Positions 10,102 through 20,630 of a stretch of 64,000 nucleotides of DNA are shown piece by piece. Made by a program: the position numbers and the translations under genes. Position 1 is the stretch's first letter; each line of letters opens with the position of its first letter. The notes below the pieces were generated by a model. That model worked only from the letters and a program-made list of their open reading frames with translations. It was not told the DNA's origin and made no database searches. This DNA comes from Blastocladiella emersonii ATCC 22665 (taxonomy: Eukaryota > Blastocladiomycota > Blastocladiomycetes > Blastocladiales > Blastocladiaceae), in contig JANHCV010000001.1 in NCBI GenBank assembly GCA_025594325.1, positions 4,960,001 to 5,024,000 of the forward strand, written 5' to 3'.

Positions 10102-12732
10102 CTACTGCTTGCCCTTGGCGCCAAACGTAAAACTCTTAGCCTGCCCGCGCCCGCGCTTCGCCTGCGCCGCCGCGCCGCCGCCCCTGCCCTTCTTGCCCGT
10201 GTTGGGCGCCTCGAGGTACGGGTTCCACGCGTCCTCGCTCGAGCCCGCGGCCGCCGCGGCCGCCTGCTGCTTGCGGGCGCGCTTCTTGGCGCGGATCGCG
10301 TCGGCCTCGTCCGAGTCCTTGTGCACGTTCGGCGGGAGCTGGTCCATCTCCTCGTCCTCGTTGTTGGCGTCGTCGTCGGCGACCACCACCTCGTCGGCGA
10401 CCGCAGGGCGAGACTTGGCGAAATCGTACTTGGCCGTCTGCTCGGGGACCCCGCGCTTGCGCTTGCGCTCGGGCATGGCGGGCGCGGCGGAGTCGCTGCC
10501 GTCAGCCGCCTCGGCCGTCGCCGTTTGCGCGCGGGCGCGCGGGTTGATGACGATCACCTCGGGCTCCTTCTTGACAGCGGGCTCGGCGCCGGGCTCCTGC
10601 TTCACCTTCTTGGCGGAGGAGGGCGCGAACAGGTGTGCGCCTGGTGGCTCGTGGGGCGCGCGCTGCTCGTCCTTCGCCGAGACCGACTCGATGACGAGGA
10701 GCTTGGGCAGGAGCGCCTCGACGGAGCTGAGCGACGCCTCGATCTGCTTGACGCGGTTAGCGGCGACCGCCGAGATGGGCGTGGCGAGCGTGCGCTTGGC
10801 CTTGGCCTTGCTGCCGCTGCTGCTGCCGAACATGGCCGACCGGTGCACCGCGACCACCTTGACGGGCGAGTACTTGCGGACGTACGGCGTGATGGCACCG
10901 CCATCGCCCAAATCTGCGGCGCACACGTCCATGGCGTCCTCGTCATCCCCAAACCGGATGTGCGTGGGCTCGGGCATCGGGATAGCGCCGGGGAGCGTGG
11001 CGATGGCGTTGGCGTGGGCGAGGTCCGTGAAGTCGGCGAGCACGTTCTTGACGAGCAGGGCGATATCGGCGGCGTAGGTGCGGACCATGGGCGGGATGGG
11101 CGTGCAGCACGCGAGGACCTCGGCGGGCTCGGTCGGCAGCTTGTCGGCCATGACGAACAGCATGTGGTTGGGCAGCACGTACCGCGTCGACTCGTCCTCG
11201 TCGCGCGCGATCGTGTCGCGCCAGTGGTGGATCGCCTTGAACACGGCAAACGACCGCCGCGTCAGGGGCTTGTTGTACTTGCCGTACAGGTTGGCCCACC
11301 CGCTCGGCCCGCGGCCCGTCTCCGGGTCGTACGGCTCCCTGACGTGCACGATCCCCGCCGTCTCGGCCGACTTGCGCAGCGTCGCGCGAAGCAGGTTGTG
11401 CGTGACGGCGTCGCCCGCGGACAGCAGCTCGCCGCGCATCTTGTGGTAGATGTAGATCAGGTAGTGCGTGTCGGTGCGCGCGTACTTGAGCATCTCCGCG
11501 GGGAGCGGCCGGATGCGCCAGTCGGCGAGCTGGTACTTTTTGTCGGCGTCGACGCCGCAGTAGTGCTTGAGCAGGTACGCCAGCGAGTGCGCGGGGAACT
11601 GGAGCACCTTGGTCGCGTGGTACGTGTCGAACAGGTTGACGAGGTACAGGCCGAGGTCGCGCTGGAGCCAGACGACATCGCTGGTCGCGCCGTGGAACAC
11701 CTTGACGATGGCGGGGTCCGCCGTGACCACGTTCATGCGGTACAGCTCGGTGCGCAGCGCGAGCGTGTCGACGACCCAGTCCTCGCCCAGGGCGCTCACC
11801 TGCATCAGCGACGTGAACCCGTGGTACGACCGGTACGAGTGGTGCTCGAGATCGACCGCCACCTCGCGCGCACCGCACAGCTTGTCGAGCATCGCGGTCA
11901 ACGCCGGCACCGTGTCAACCCACGTGTACGGCGACTCCTCGAGCGGCGGCGGGAAGTCGAGGTCGGCCCCCACGGGCGCCTCGAACATGCGCGCCGGGTA
12001 CTCGAGGCGCGCCAGCTCGTACGCGTACGGGTGCGGGAACGCGTGGTCGACGGGCAGACCCTCGAGCGACTGCGGCAGGTCGAGCGGTACCGTCGCGTGC
12101 GGCTTCTCGCGCAGCTTGGGCACGAACGGCAGCGTCGCCGAGTTGTCCACGTCCGCCAGGAACGCCTGCTGCGGGCGCACCACGTTCGCCGCGTGCACTA
12201 CCTGCATGCTCCGGTCCTTTTGCTTCACCGTCGCCAGCATCGCGCCGCTGGCCGTGGTCGCGGGCGACGGCGCGGCCTCGGCGTGCCGGCCGTAGAACTG
12301 GTCGAGCGCGCGGTCCTATATCGATGCACGGTTCAGCTCGGCTTCATAACGAGATCAAAGTAAGCGACAACGCACCGCCTTGTCGAGAGCACCGTCAATC
12401 ACCTCGACGGCCGAGAGCCAGCGCTCCTGCACGTCGTGGGCGTGGGAGAAGCCCTTGACCTTGGTCTCGCCGGCGAGGTACTTGAACAGCGAGTTGGACA
12501 GCTGCAGGAGGCCGAGCGACGACGCCCCGAGCGCCGTGGCGAACGCCGGGTTCTCCGATTTCTGCACCATGAGGGCCTCGGGGTGGAGCGGGCCCGTGGC
12601 CTTGGTCGCCTTGACGGCGGCCGCGATCGTCGCCTTGTGGAAGACGTTCATGTCCGGGATGAGCGGGGCCGCGGACGACGTCGGCACGTCGTCGTCGACG
12701 CTCATCGGATCAGATTCATGGGAGCCCGACAT
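10102..12732 (-). CDS. RRP6: Exosome 3'-5' exoribonuclease Rrp6 (EXOSC10)
   Basis: Exons 12732-12376 and 12315-10102, one 60-nt intron with a GTGCGT donor; 856 residues. Rrp6 is the distributive nuclear exoribonuclease of the RNA exosome, trimming rRNA, snoRNA and cryptic transcripts. The first exon carries the N-terminal helical (PMC2NT-like) region that binds the Rrp47/C1D partner. The DEDD-Y nuclease follows: motif I 'VAVDLEHHSYRSY', motif II 'VFHGATSDVVWLQRD', motif III 'KYARTDTHYLIYIY' with the catalytic tyrosine. An HRDC domain ('FKAIHHWRDTIARDEDES' onward) comes next. The long C-terminal tail is charged, with Lys/Arg-rich nuclear signals and 'WNPYLEAP', as in exosome-binding tails. It is divergent from NIP7. 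Confidence 0.95.
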
Positions 12733-13202
12733 GGTGGCGGTTGCGGTAGGTGGCGAGGACAGCTCGGCCGCGCTACTGAGGATGGTCGCGGTGGGGATGG
12801 TGACGCGCAGTGGAGCGCGAGCAGGACCAGCGGTCGAGGCGCGCGAGGGATGTGTACGTCCTCATGTGATGTCGCGACGGCAGGCTGCTGAGCGCTCACG
12901 AATGACGCACAATACTCGGGGTTTCTCGTTTCTTTTTAGCTGGATTATCATGATGACGCGTCAAGTTTAGGATGAGGGCTATATAAAACTGATTAATCAA
13001 GCGGATCAAGCGCGAGAACCCATAGCGACGGGTCAGGCGGAATCAGGTGACGTGAAACAACTGCAGCCGCCACGCGTGCCGCCGCGCGCGACTCCCTGTG
13101 TCGCCGCCGAGTCAGGCTGGCCGCCGGAAACCGTGACGAGACCCCAAATTGCGAGCACGCGAGTCTCTGCAATCCCAACGTAACACACCACGAATCGACA
13201 CC
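12733..13202. promoter_or_regulatory. Divergent promoter RRP6 / NIP7
   Basis: A 470-bp gap between two head-to-head RNA-processing genes. It includes GCTATATAAA, with TATAAA at 12982-12987, 221 nt upstream of the NIP7 ATG. The same decamer lies at nearly the same distance upstream of CSL4. No other gene seen. Confidence 0.5.
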
Positions 13203-13933
13203 ATGCGCCCCCTGACCGAGGAGGAGACCAAGAGCTTCTTTGAGAAGCTCGCCAAGTAGTGAGTGTCGGGCCACTTTCTGCTCGTCTCACACGGCCCCGA
13301 GCCTAACCGCGAGAACGTGTGTGTGTGTAGCATCGGCAAGAACATCACTCTGCTGATTGACCGCGTGGACGACCCGCACTGCTTCCGGCTGCACCGCGAT
13401 CGCGTCTACTACGTGTCCGAGGCGCTGATGCGCCGGTCCGTGAGCATTGGCCGCGACGAGCTGTGCGCGCTCGGCACGTGCTTTGGCAAGTTCACCAAGT
13501 CGGGCCTGTTCCGCCTGCACATCACGGCGCTCGACCTGCTTGCGCAGTACGCTCGCGTACGTGACTTGCTCGGTGTGTGATCCTGCCGAGCTTGCACTGA
13601 CCTCTTTGCACGCGTGTAGTACAAGGTGTGGGTCAAGCCCAACGGTGAGATGCCCTTCCTGTACGGCAACCACGTCCTCAAGGCGCACCTCGGCCGCATC
13701 TCGGACGACATCCCCGAGCACACGGGTGTGATCGTGTACAACATGAGCGACGTGCCATTGGTACGCTCCCCTCGCCTCACGACCGATGATGGCTGTCTCC
13801 TGACCACTCGATCATGTAGGGCTTCGGTGTGACGGCCAAGTCCACGTCCGAGACGCGCAAGATGGACCCGACGGCGATCGTCGCGTACCACCAGGCCGAC
13901 GTCGGCGAGTACATTCGTACCATGGAGGAGTAG
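13203..13933 (+). CDS. NIP7: 60S ribosome biogenesis factor Nip7
   Basis: Exons 13203-13258, 13331-13556, 13620-13760 and 13820-13933; introns of 72, 63 and 59 nt; 178 residues, the usual family length. Nip7 is a nucleolar factor for 27S pre-rRNA processing and 60S assembly and has a C-terminal PUA RNA-binding domain. The sequence follows the family almost throughout: '[19 protein letters not shown]' at the start, '[14 protein letters not shown]', '[17 protein letters not shown]', '[15 protein letters not shown]' and 'GFGVTAKST'. The first donor is GTGAGT rather than GTACG. Neighbours RRP6 and CSL4 act in the same rRNA-processing network; yeast Nip7 is reported to bind the exosome subunit Rrp43. 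Confidence 0.97.
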
Positions 13934-14272
13934 GCGGCGGAACGATGATGGCCGGAGAAGGGTGACGGCGGCCGTGATTGATTGGGGTCTAGGCGATCCC
14001 CGCGCGGCTGCTGCACCCACCCCACCCACCCTTGAATTTTGTACTGTAGCTATATAAACATGAACTATGCATCTTTGCTTGCCACATCCATGCTTGATGG
14101 AACGGAACCGCGAGACATGAGACGAAACGCGGGTCGCGATCTCTCAGGTGACGAGAGGTGATCGCGGCGCGCAAGTCACAGCGACCGTGGAGACAGTTTC
14201 CTCCCTCTCTTCCAATCCGACCGACAACCTCCTTTCTGCAACGAAACGACTCGACGCAACGAATCAACGACC
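13934..14272. promoter_or_regulatory. NIP7 3' end and CSL4 promoter
   Basis: A 339-bp gap. It contains GCTATATAAA, with TATAAA at 14053-14058, 220 nt upstream of the CSL4 ATG, matching the NIP7 upstream element in both sequence and spacing. No gene seen. Confidence 0.45.
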
Positions 14273-15004
14273 ATGAGCAGCGTACAGACCGTGACGCCCG
14301 GCCAGCGCATCGGCTCGACGGCCGACGTCAAGGCCGGACCGGGGACCTACGTCCGCGCCGGGCAGGTGTATGCGACGGTGGTGGGCGAGGTGGTCACGTC
14401 GACCAAGAAGGCGAAGGGCGACAAGGGCGAGAGTAAGGTTTGTTAGCCGCTCGCTCACGTCCTAAGGACCGCACGAAGTGCTGACTGGCGGGATCCCCTT
14501 CTCCGCGATAGATCATCCAGGTTTCCGGCAAGCGCGCAGCGGCCGCGGTCCCCGTGATCGGTTCGGTGGTGACGGGCCGCGTGAAGCGCATCAACTCGCG
14601 CATGGCGGTGGTGGCGATCCAGCTGGTGGGGTCGGCGACGGTCAAGGAGGAGTTCGAGGGGGTGATCCGCGTCGAGAACGTGCGTGCGACGGAGCGCGAC
14701 AAGGTGCAGATCCCGACGAGCTTCCGGCCGGGCGACGTGGTGCGCGCCGAGGTGCTGTCGCTCGGCGAGGCCCACTCGTACATTCTGTCGACGGCGCGCA
14801 ACGACCTCGGCGTCATCTTTGCCCAGAGCGCGGCCGGGTCGACCATGGTCCCGATCTCGTGGATGGAGATGCAGTGCCCAACGACCGGCGGTACGATGCT
14901 TCGACGGTGCTGTTGCGATGGCGAAGGCTGACCCGATGCGCTCCAACCGTGTAGCCATCGAGTACCGCAAGGTGTGCCAGATCGAGAGCGCCGCGTCCGA
15001 ATGA
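14273..15004 (+). CDS. CSL4: RNA exosome cap subunit Csl4 (EXOSC1)
   Basis: Exons 14273-14437, 14512-14890 and 14955-15004; introns of 74 nt (donor GTTTGT) and 64 nt; 197 residues. Csl4 is one of the three S1/KH cap proteins of the nine-subunit exosome core. Visible are the N-terminal barrel ('VTPGQRIGSTADVKAGPGTY'), the S1 domain ('PVIGSVVTGRVKRINSRMAV', 'SFRPGDVVRAEVLSLGE', 'TARNDLGVIFAQS') and the short C-terminal segment 'WMEMQCPTTG' plus 'YRKVCQIE', which is where the family has its zinc-ribbon-like end. Here only two cysteines remain in that segment, so a full zinc ribbon is doubtful. An AATAAA lies 18 nt past the stop. Confidence 0.93.
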
Positions 15005-15021
15005 GGACGGCGACGCGGATG

Positions 15022-15027
15022 AATAAA
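15022..15027 (+). terminator. AATAAA polyadenylation signal of CSL4
   Basis: Canonical AATAAA 18 nt after the CSL4 stop codon, implying a very short 3' UTR. A similar short layout is seen after the dynein gene. Confidence 0.6.
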
Positions 15028-15234
15028 CGATTAGTGTATTTGACCTGTACCGGAGACTGAGTCGGAGACGTGGTGGCTCATCCGATGCGCGCGGGGCAGC
15101 AAGGTCGGCGGGCGAACGCGCGGACACGGTTGACTCGACCCGTCTTCCCCTTCCCCCCTCTCTCTCTCCTCATAAACCACCGAGGGACCGGCCTCCTCTC
15201 CCGCACTCGCTGCACTGTAACACGCATCAACATC

Positions 15235-17498
15235 ATGTCAGGAAAAGGCAAAGGCAAGGGCAAAGCGCGCGCCTCGACGCCCGAGCTCGCGTCGCCCACG
15301 CCCGCCACCGAATCTCCGCTCCCCTCCTCGTCGGCCTACGCGCCGTCCGGCCGCCTGTGCCCCCTGTACCTCCCGCCTCTCCAGACCGTCGATCCGGCCG
15401 TCCGCGACCGCGCGCTCGCCGTGTCGGTGCGCGCCGTCGCCGCGACCCTCGAGGCGCCCGACGCCGACGCCTTCTTCGCGGCCTCGGCGGCCTCGTGCAT
15501 CCCCGAGTTCATCGAGAGCTACCTGCGCTTCCGCAGCCCCGTTGTACCGGGTGTATCGGTGACGGCCGCGGGCGTGCGCGCGATCGACCGCGCCGCGGAC
15601 GCGCTGACGTTTGCGTGGTTCCGTCGCCTCGCCGCGTCGCTCGCCTCCGCCACCACCGACCCGTCGGCCGCGCACGCCGTGCTGTCGTCGGTCTCGGCGC
15701 TCGCGCTCGTCGACTTCGCCAAGTGGTACGGGCACACGGGCGAGCCGGCGCGGTCGACGCTCGGCGCGCTGCTGGGCGCGCGGCCGGACCTCGAGTACGA
15801 GCTGGCGGACGTGGTCCGCGTCGCGACGCACCTCATGTCAACCGCGGTGCACGCGCGCATGGAGCAGCGCGACGGCGATGCGCCGAGCCTCGTGGCGCCC
15901 GTCGCCGACGCGCTCGCGGCGTTCGCCGCGGTGCTCGAGCTCGCGCCGTTCATGGCGCCCGCGTTCGACGATGCGTTTCTCGCTACGCTCTTCGCGTTCC
16001 ACGACCTGCTGGTCGGCGCGGCTGATGAGGGCGTGTCGGGCGCCGCGACCGAGTTTGTCGCCGCCGTGATCGCGAAGCGGTTCCTCGAGGAGCCGTCGGC
16101 CGAGGCCGTCGGGCACCTCATGTCTGTCCTCGACATGCTCGTCGGCGGCAGCGGGAACGCGGACGCGGCGGAATCGCTCATGGCGCGCGTCGCCGCGTCG
16201 ACGGATCTCGTCGACCAGCTCACGGCGCCAAAGGTCAAGCCGTGGACTGCTGGGTACACTTTACCGCCTCGCTCGCCCGTGGACGTCTCGCTGACGACCA
16301 CAAACGTAGCTTCGAGTCCGTCATCGCGCGCCTGCAGACCCTGCGCACGCGCAAGTCCAAGCCGGCCGTCGCCGGCCCCACCTCCACCTCCGCCTCGACC
16401 AACCTCGACGCCGCCGTCCTCGCCAGCACCGTGCAGCAGGTGCAGGACCTGTTCCCGCTCATGACCCCCGCGCAGATCACGTCGCTCCTGCCTCGCTTCG
16501 CCAACGACACGGCGCGCCTGATCGACGCGCTGCTCACAGACCCGGCGCTGCAGTCGCACGTCCCTCCCGAACAAGCCGCGGCCGCCGAAGCCGCGCGCGA
16601 TGCCGCCGCCGAGGCCGCCGAAGCCAAGCTCCGCGCGTCGATCCGCGCGCGGCTCGCCGCCATGGACGCGTTTGACCCGGCGTCCGTCGTGCGCAAGCGC
16701 CAGGCGAAACTCGTCGAGGACGACGCGGCCGCGCGCGCTGAGGCGAAGGCCGCGGTGCTCCGCCGCGCTGCCGCGATCGCTGCCATGGACGACGAGGACG
16801 AGGCCGAGGAGGCGGCCGCGCGCGCCATGGCGATGCGCGTCAAGGCTGCGCCCGCGGCCGGGTACGAGGATGACGAGTACGACGACACCTACGACGCGGT
16901 GGACGTGCACATCGCCGACGGCGCGACCGCCGACCAGGTCGACCCCGAGGCCGCGATGCGCGCGCGGCGCGGCGGCGGGGCCAAGGAAGCTGCCGCATCC
17001 GCTGCGGGCCGCCCACCGGCCGCCAACATCGTCCCCGCCGACCCCGCGGCCCGCAACGAGGAGACCCTGTTCCGCGCATTCCAGCGCAGCCCGGACGTGT
17101 TCCAGCGTACGGCCAAGTCGACGGCCGAGCGCGCGGACCTCCGCAAGGCCACGGGGATGAGCGACCAGCAGATCGAGGGGTGGGCTAGCATGCTCCGCCG
17201 CGAGCCCGCGCGTATGCGCCGGCTCGAGGCGCGGTTCCAGTTTGCCGGAAACCACGCGCCGGCGGCACGCGCGGCGCCAGCGGCGGATGCGGCGCCGAGT
17301 CGCGGGGGACGGAGCGGTGGTGGGCGCGGCGGCGGCAAGAGCGGCGATGCGAGCGACGCGCCATCACCGTCCGCCGACGCGAACGACCGCGGCGGGTCCG
17401 GCTCGCCGTCGCGCAGCGGTGGTCGGGGCGGCGGCCGCGGTGGCCGCGGCGACCGGCTCAAGCAGCACTGGAAGAAGACGGCCGACAAGATCTACTGA
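15235..17498 (+). CDS. ASCC2: ASCC2/Cue3-like CUE-domain protein
   Basis: Exons 15235-16253 and 16310-17498, intron of 56 nt; 735 residues. ASCC2 (Cue3/Rqt3 in yeast) is a ubiquitin-binding subunit of the ASC-1/RQT complex that splits stalled ribosomes and also aids alkylation repair. After a Lys/Gly-rich start comes a long alpha-helical region with 'FIESYLRFR' and 'DFAKWYGHTG'. The CUE domain is 'VQQVQDLFPLMTPAQITSLL' (about 400-440). The acidic 'YEDDEYDDTYDAVDV' motif is characteristic of ASCC2. The tail is Arg/Gly-rich and ends in 'RLKQHWKKTADKIY'. The apparent frameshift near 16250 is resolved by the intron, which joins 'WTAG' to 'FESVIARLQ'. Mechanism is taken from the family. Confidence 0.87.
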
Positions 17499-17600
17499 TC
17501 CCCACCCTATCCCAACGTAATAGACCAACTAGTGCGTAGCATATCATGTGTGTGTGTGTGTATCGTCTCTCTACATGGACCCCCCTTCCCGTTCTCTCCA
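17499..17600. terminator. Convergent 3' intergenic spacer
   Basis: About 100 bp separates the ASCC2-like stop (+) from the aldehyde-dehydrogenase-like stop (-). It contains a (GT)n run (TGTGTGTGTGTGTATCG), which on the minus strand gives a CGATACAC-like sequence. It probably holds both poly(A) sites. Confidence 0.4.
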
Positions 17601-20217
17601 TCATCCGCGCGCGATCCGTTCCCGCACGACCACGACAACGACGGCCGCGACCGCAGCCACGACCCCCGTCACCCCGACGGCCTTGGCGGGCGACGGCGTG
17701 TGTGCGGCGACCCAGTCGGCGACCCTGCGTGCCCAGGGCGCGCGCGGGACCGGGATCGTGCGCCAGCCGAGCCGCCACTCGAGCGTGCGCAGCTTGCGGC
17801 GCGTCGTTGGCGGGTACCGCGACCGGTCGTCGGCGGCGGCCGCGAGCGCGTTGCGCGCGCTGAACAGCTGCGCCTGCGGCACCGAGAAGTGTGCGAACAG
17901 CGAGGCCGCGCTCGGCGCGGTCGCGGTCAGCGTCGACGAGAGCATGTCGTTGACTAGACACAACGGGCGAGGTTAGTTCAAGCCGAGGGAGCGGACACCC
18001 GCGAAAACGTACCCCGGAACGGCGACAACGTATCGTTAATCACGACCGCGCGCGCGTAGTGCGGGGCAAACTTATCGCGCCGGCGGGTGAAGTGGTAGAG
18101 GACGGCGAACGGCTGGCGGACCTGGACAAACGCCGCGAGCTCGCGCTTCGTGAGCGCGACCACGGGCAGGATCGGGCCCTGGCCGGGCTCTGTGAGCAGC
18201 GGGGACCCGGCGTCGCACACGACAACCGTCGGGTACATGACGAGGCTCGGGTCGTGCCACCGCCCACCGGCGACGACGCCGCCGCGCGGCGGGTGCGCGG
18301 GCTTCTTGACGCGCGGGCCGGGGCGCGAGCTGTCGGCGGTCGCCGCGGGACCGTGTGCGCCGACGGCCGAGCTCTCGTCGGCGGACGGCGCGCCGTCTGC
18401 ACCGCCGGCATCCCCCGAACCCGCAGCGGCGGCGGCGGCGGCCTCCTCGTCGTCCTCGTAGTCGGAGAAGGGGTCGTCGGACGGCCGCAGCCGGCCCTCG
18501 AGCGCCGTGTGGGCGAACAGGTCCGTGTGCTCGATGAGGAGGGCCTTGACCTGGTCGAGGACGAGCGGGTCGGGGAGCCGCGAGTACTCGTCGGCGAAGA
18601 AGGGGTTGCGGACAAACATTTCGTCGATGGCGGCCTGGAGGCACTCGACGAGCTTGGCCTTGAGCTTGGGCAGCGTGACCACGTACGACGGCTTGTACGG
18701 GAACATGCCGGCGGACGTGAACGCGGCCTCGACGATGCGCCGCGCCGCGAGCGGGATCACGTCCGGGTCGTCGACGATGGTCGGGCACTTGCGCACGGTA
18801 TCGAACTTGTTGGCGATGCCCATCCCGCCAGCCTTGAGGCACGGCTCCGGGTTCCAGATATCGGCCGACCACACGAAGTCGACGACGGGCGGCACGTAGA
18901 AGATCGAGTCCTGGATCGCCACGCCGTTCTCGTCGAGCAGCGCCGGGATCACCTGGCGCAGCACTGCGCACACGGCGGGCGACCGCGGGTTCGGGCACAG
19001 CAGCGCGCAGTTGCCCGCAGCGAGCGCCGACGCGATCGGTACCAGCGCGTGCATCAGCGGGTACTCGCACGAGCTCAGGATCATGATCACGCCGCACGGC
19101 GCCGCGGTCGTCGCCTGTGTTGGCGCAAAGACTAGACGTGCGGAAACGGGTCAGCTGGTTCGGGATACTGCGTTGTGAGGGGATACGCACGGAATCCCGT
19201 CTCGACGTGATCCTTGGCAGTCCACCGGTCGAGCTCATCCTGAGCGCGCGCGATCTGGGTCTCGGCCGTCTTGATCTCGAACAGCGCTTCCCGGGAGCAA
19301 TGCCCGTCGTGGCACAGCGCCTCCATGAGGCGGTCGCGGTGCAGGGCAATGACGTGGCCGAGCTTGCGCAGCTGGTCGCGGCGCCACGCCATGGACCCGA
19401 CGCGGCCCTCGACGAACGCCGCCTTGAGCGCGAGCGCCGTCTCCTCGGCAACCGTCGTCGCGAGCTCGTCGCGCGGGACAAACCCGGACTCGCTGCTCGG
19501 CGACCCGAACCCGCTGCCCGCCGCGGGCGACGCCACGGGGAAGAAGGCCTGGCGCGGCGCCGGCGGCGCGGCCAGGGACCCGCCGGTGCCCGGCGCAGTC
19601 GCGGCAGAGTACAGCCCGCCCGCGGCGGCGGCGCGGCTGCGAGTCGACCCGGCAGACCGCATGCCCGTCATGGCGGCGGGACTCGGGCCAGCACTCCGCG
19701 GGTGGCCGCCGTGGTAGCCGCCGCTCTGCGGGGTCGGGAGGCCCGTGAACCCGGCGGACCCGAGCGTTGGTGGTGCGCCGCCGGCGCCGGCACCGCCGCC
19801 GCGCGGCCGCGTGCCGGGCACGTACAGCGTGGACCGGACGTCGTCGAGATCCTCGTCGTCGCTGAGGGCGGCGTCGCCGTAGTACTCGTCCTCGACGTCG
19901 ACATACGCCTTACCAGCGCCGGCGGGGTATCGGTACTCGTCCTCGGCGCGCGCCATGCCGCCGACAACGCTACCGGCAGCCGTGAACGACGACCGGCGGG
20001 TGCCGGGGACCGAGGGCTCGTCGTCGCCGTCGCTGTACCCGTCGTATCCGCCCCCAGAGTGCGGCAGCGACGGGTGGTACAGGTGCGGGCTCAGGCCCAC
20101 GACCACGGGCAGCGGCGCCGCCGCGGCGTCGAGCGGGTCGCTGTACATGGAGGAGTATTCGCTGGCGGACGGCGGCGGCGGGCGCGGCGAGGTCGTCGGG
20201 ACGCCGGACGAGAGCAT
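17601..20217 (-). CDS. Tail-anchored ALDH3-family protein, catalytic residues lost
   Basis: Exons 20217-19191, 19131-18013 and 17953-17601, two 59-nt introns; 832 residues. The N-terminal 240 residues are a disordered Gly/Ser/Ala/Tyr-rich extension. The ALDH3 fold then follows: 'AFVEGRVGSMAWRRDQLRKL', 'GVIMILSSCEYPLMHALVPI', 'ALAAGNCALLCPNPRSPAVC', and later 'YPTVVV...SPLLTEPGQGP' and 'PILPVVAL'. The C-terminus ends in a hydrophobic helix ('VVAAVAAVVVVVV') and RERIARG, like ALDH3A2, which sits in ER or peroxisome membrane. Key motifs are missing: the GSTxVG turn, the LELGGK glutamate (here 'LKAGGMG') and the GQTC cysteine (here 'SAGMFPYKPSYVV'). An acidic/Ala-rich insert splits the C-terminal half. 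I infer a pseudoenzyme or a strongly changed chemistry. Confidence 0.82.
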
Positions 20218-20630
20218 GGTGGTATGCGCGCTGCGCTCGTGGTATCGATGTTGATGGTACAGAGGGAGGGAGGGCGGACCCCGCGAGGTCGGTCGGCGTC
20301 AGCGTCGCTTCGGTCGACGCAACGCTGGCCCAGCGCAACGCAAAACGCAAGATAGAGTGCCGGGTGCGCGGGCAGTTCCGTTGCCGATGCCGTTGCCGTG
20401 AGTGCGGGTGGGCGTGCGCTGGCGGGGGAGGGAGGGGCGGTGCGGACGACGGCAAGGGGGCGGCGCCGCGGCGAGCAAGGCGATCCAAAGCCGCTCACGG
20501 GATGCTTGAACTTTACGTACGACGGCGACGCCGCCCCGTCCGTCCCTGACAGCGGGCACCACCAGAACCTGTGTGCAGCAGCAGTAGTGTATTGTCTCTC
20601 ATCGTTTCCAGCTTGCACCCGCGGCCCAGC
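20218..20630. other. Intergenic region, ALDH-like promoter
   Basis: A 413-bp gap between two minus-strand genes. The minus strand carries AATACA at 20588-20593, 37 nt past the NCBP1 stop. No gene recognised. Confidence 0.45.

Noticed and set aside
16242-16320. Apparent frameshift in the ASCC2-like gene
   Set aside because: A 56-nt intron with GTACAC and GTAG ends restores the frame; no break needed.
18008-18030. ALDH-like gene being a pseudogene because the second exon frame ends soon after
   Set aside because: The stop lies in a 59-nt intron; spliced exons stay in frame to a proper tail anchor.
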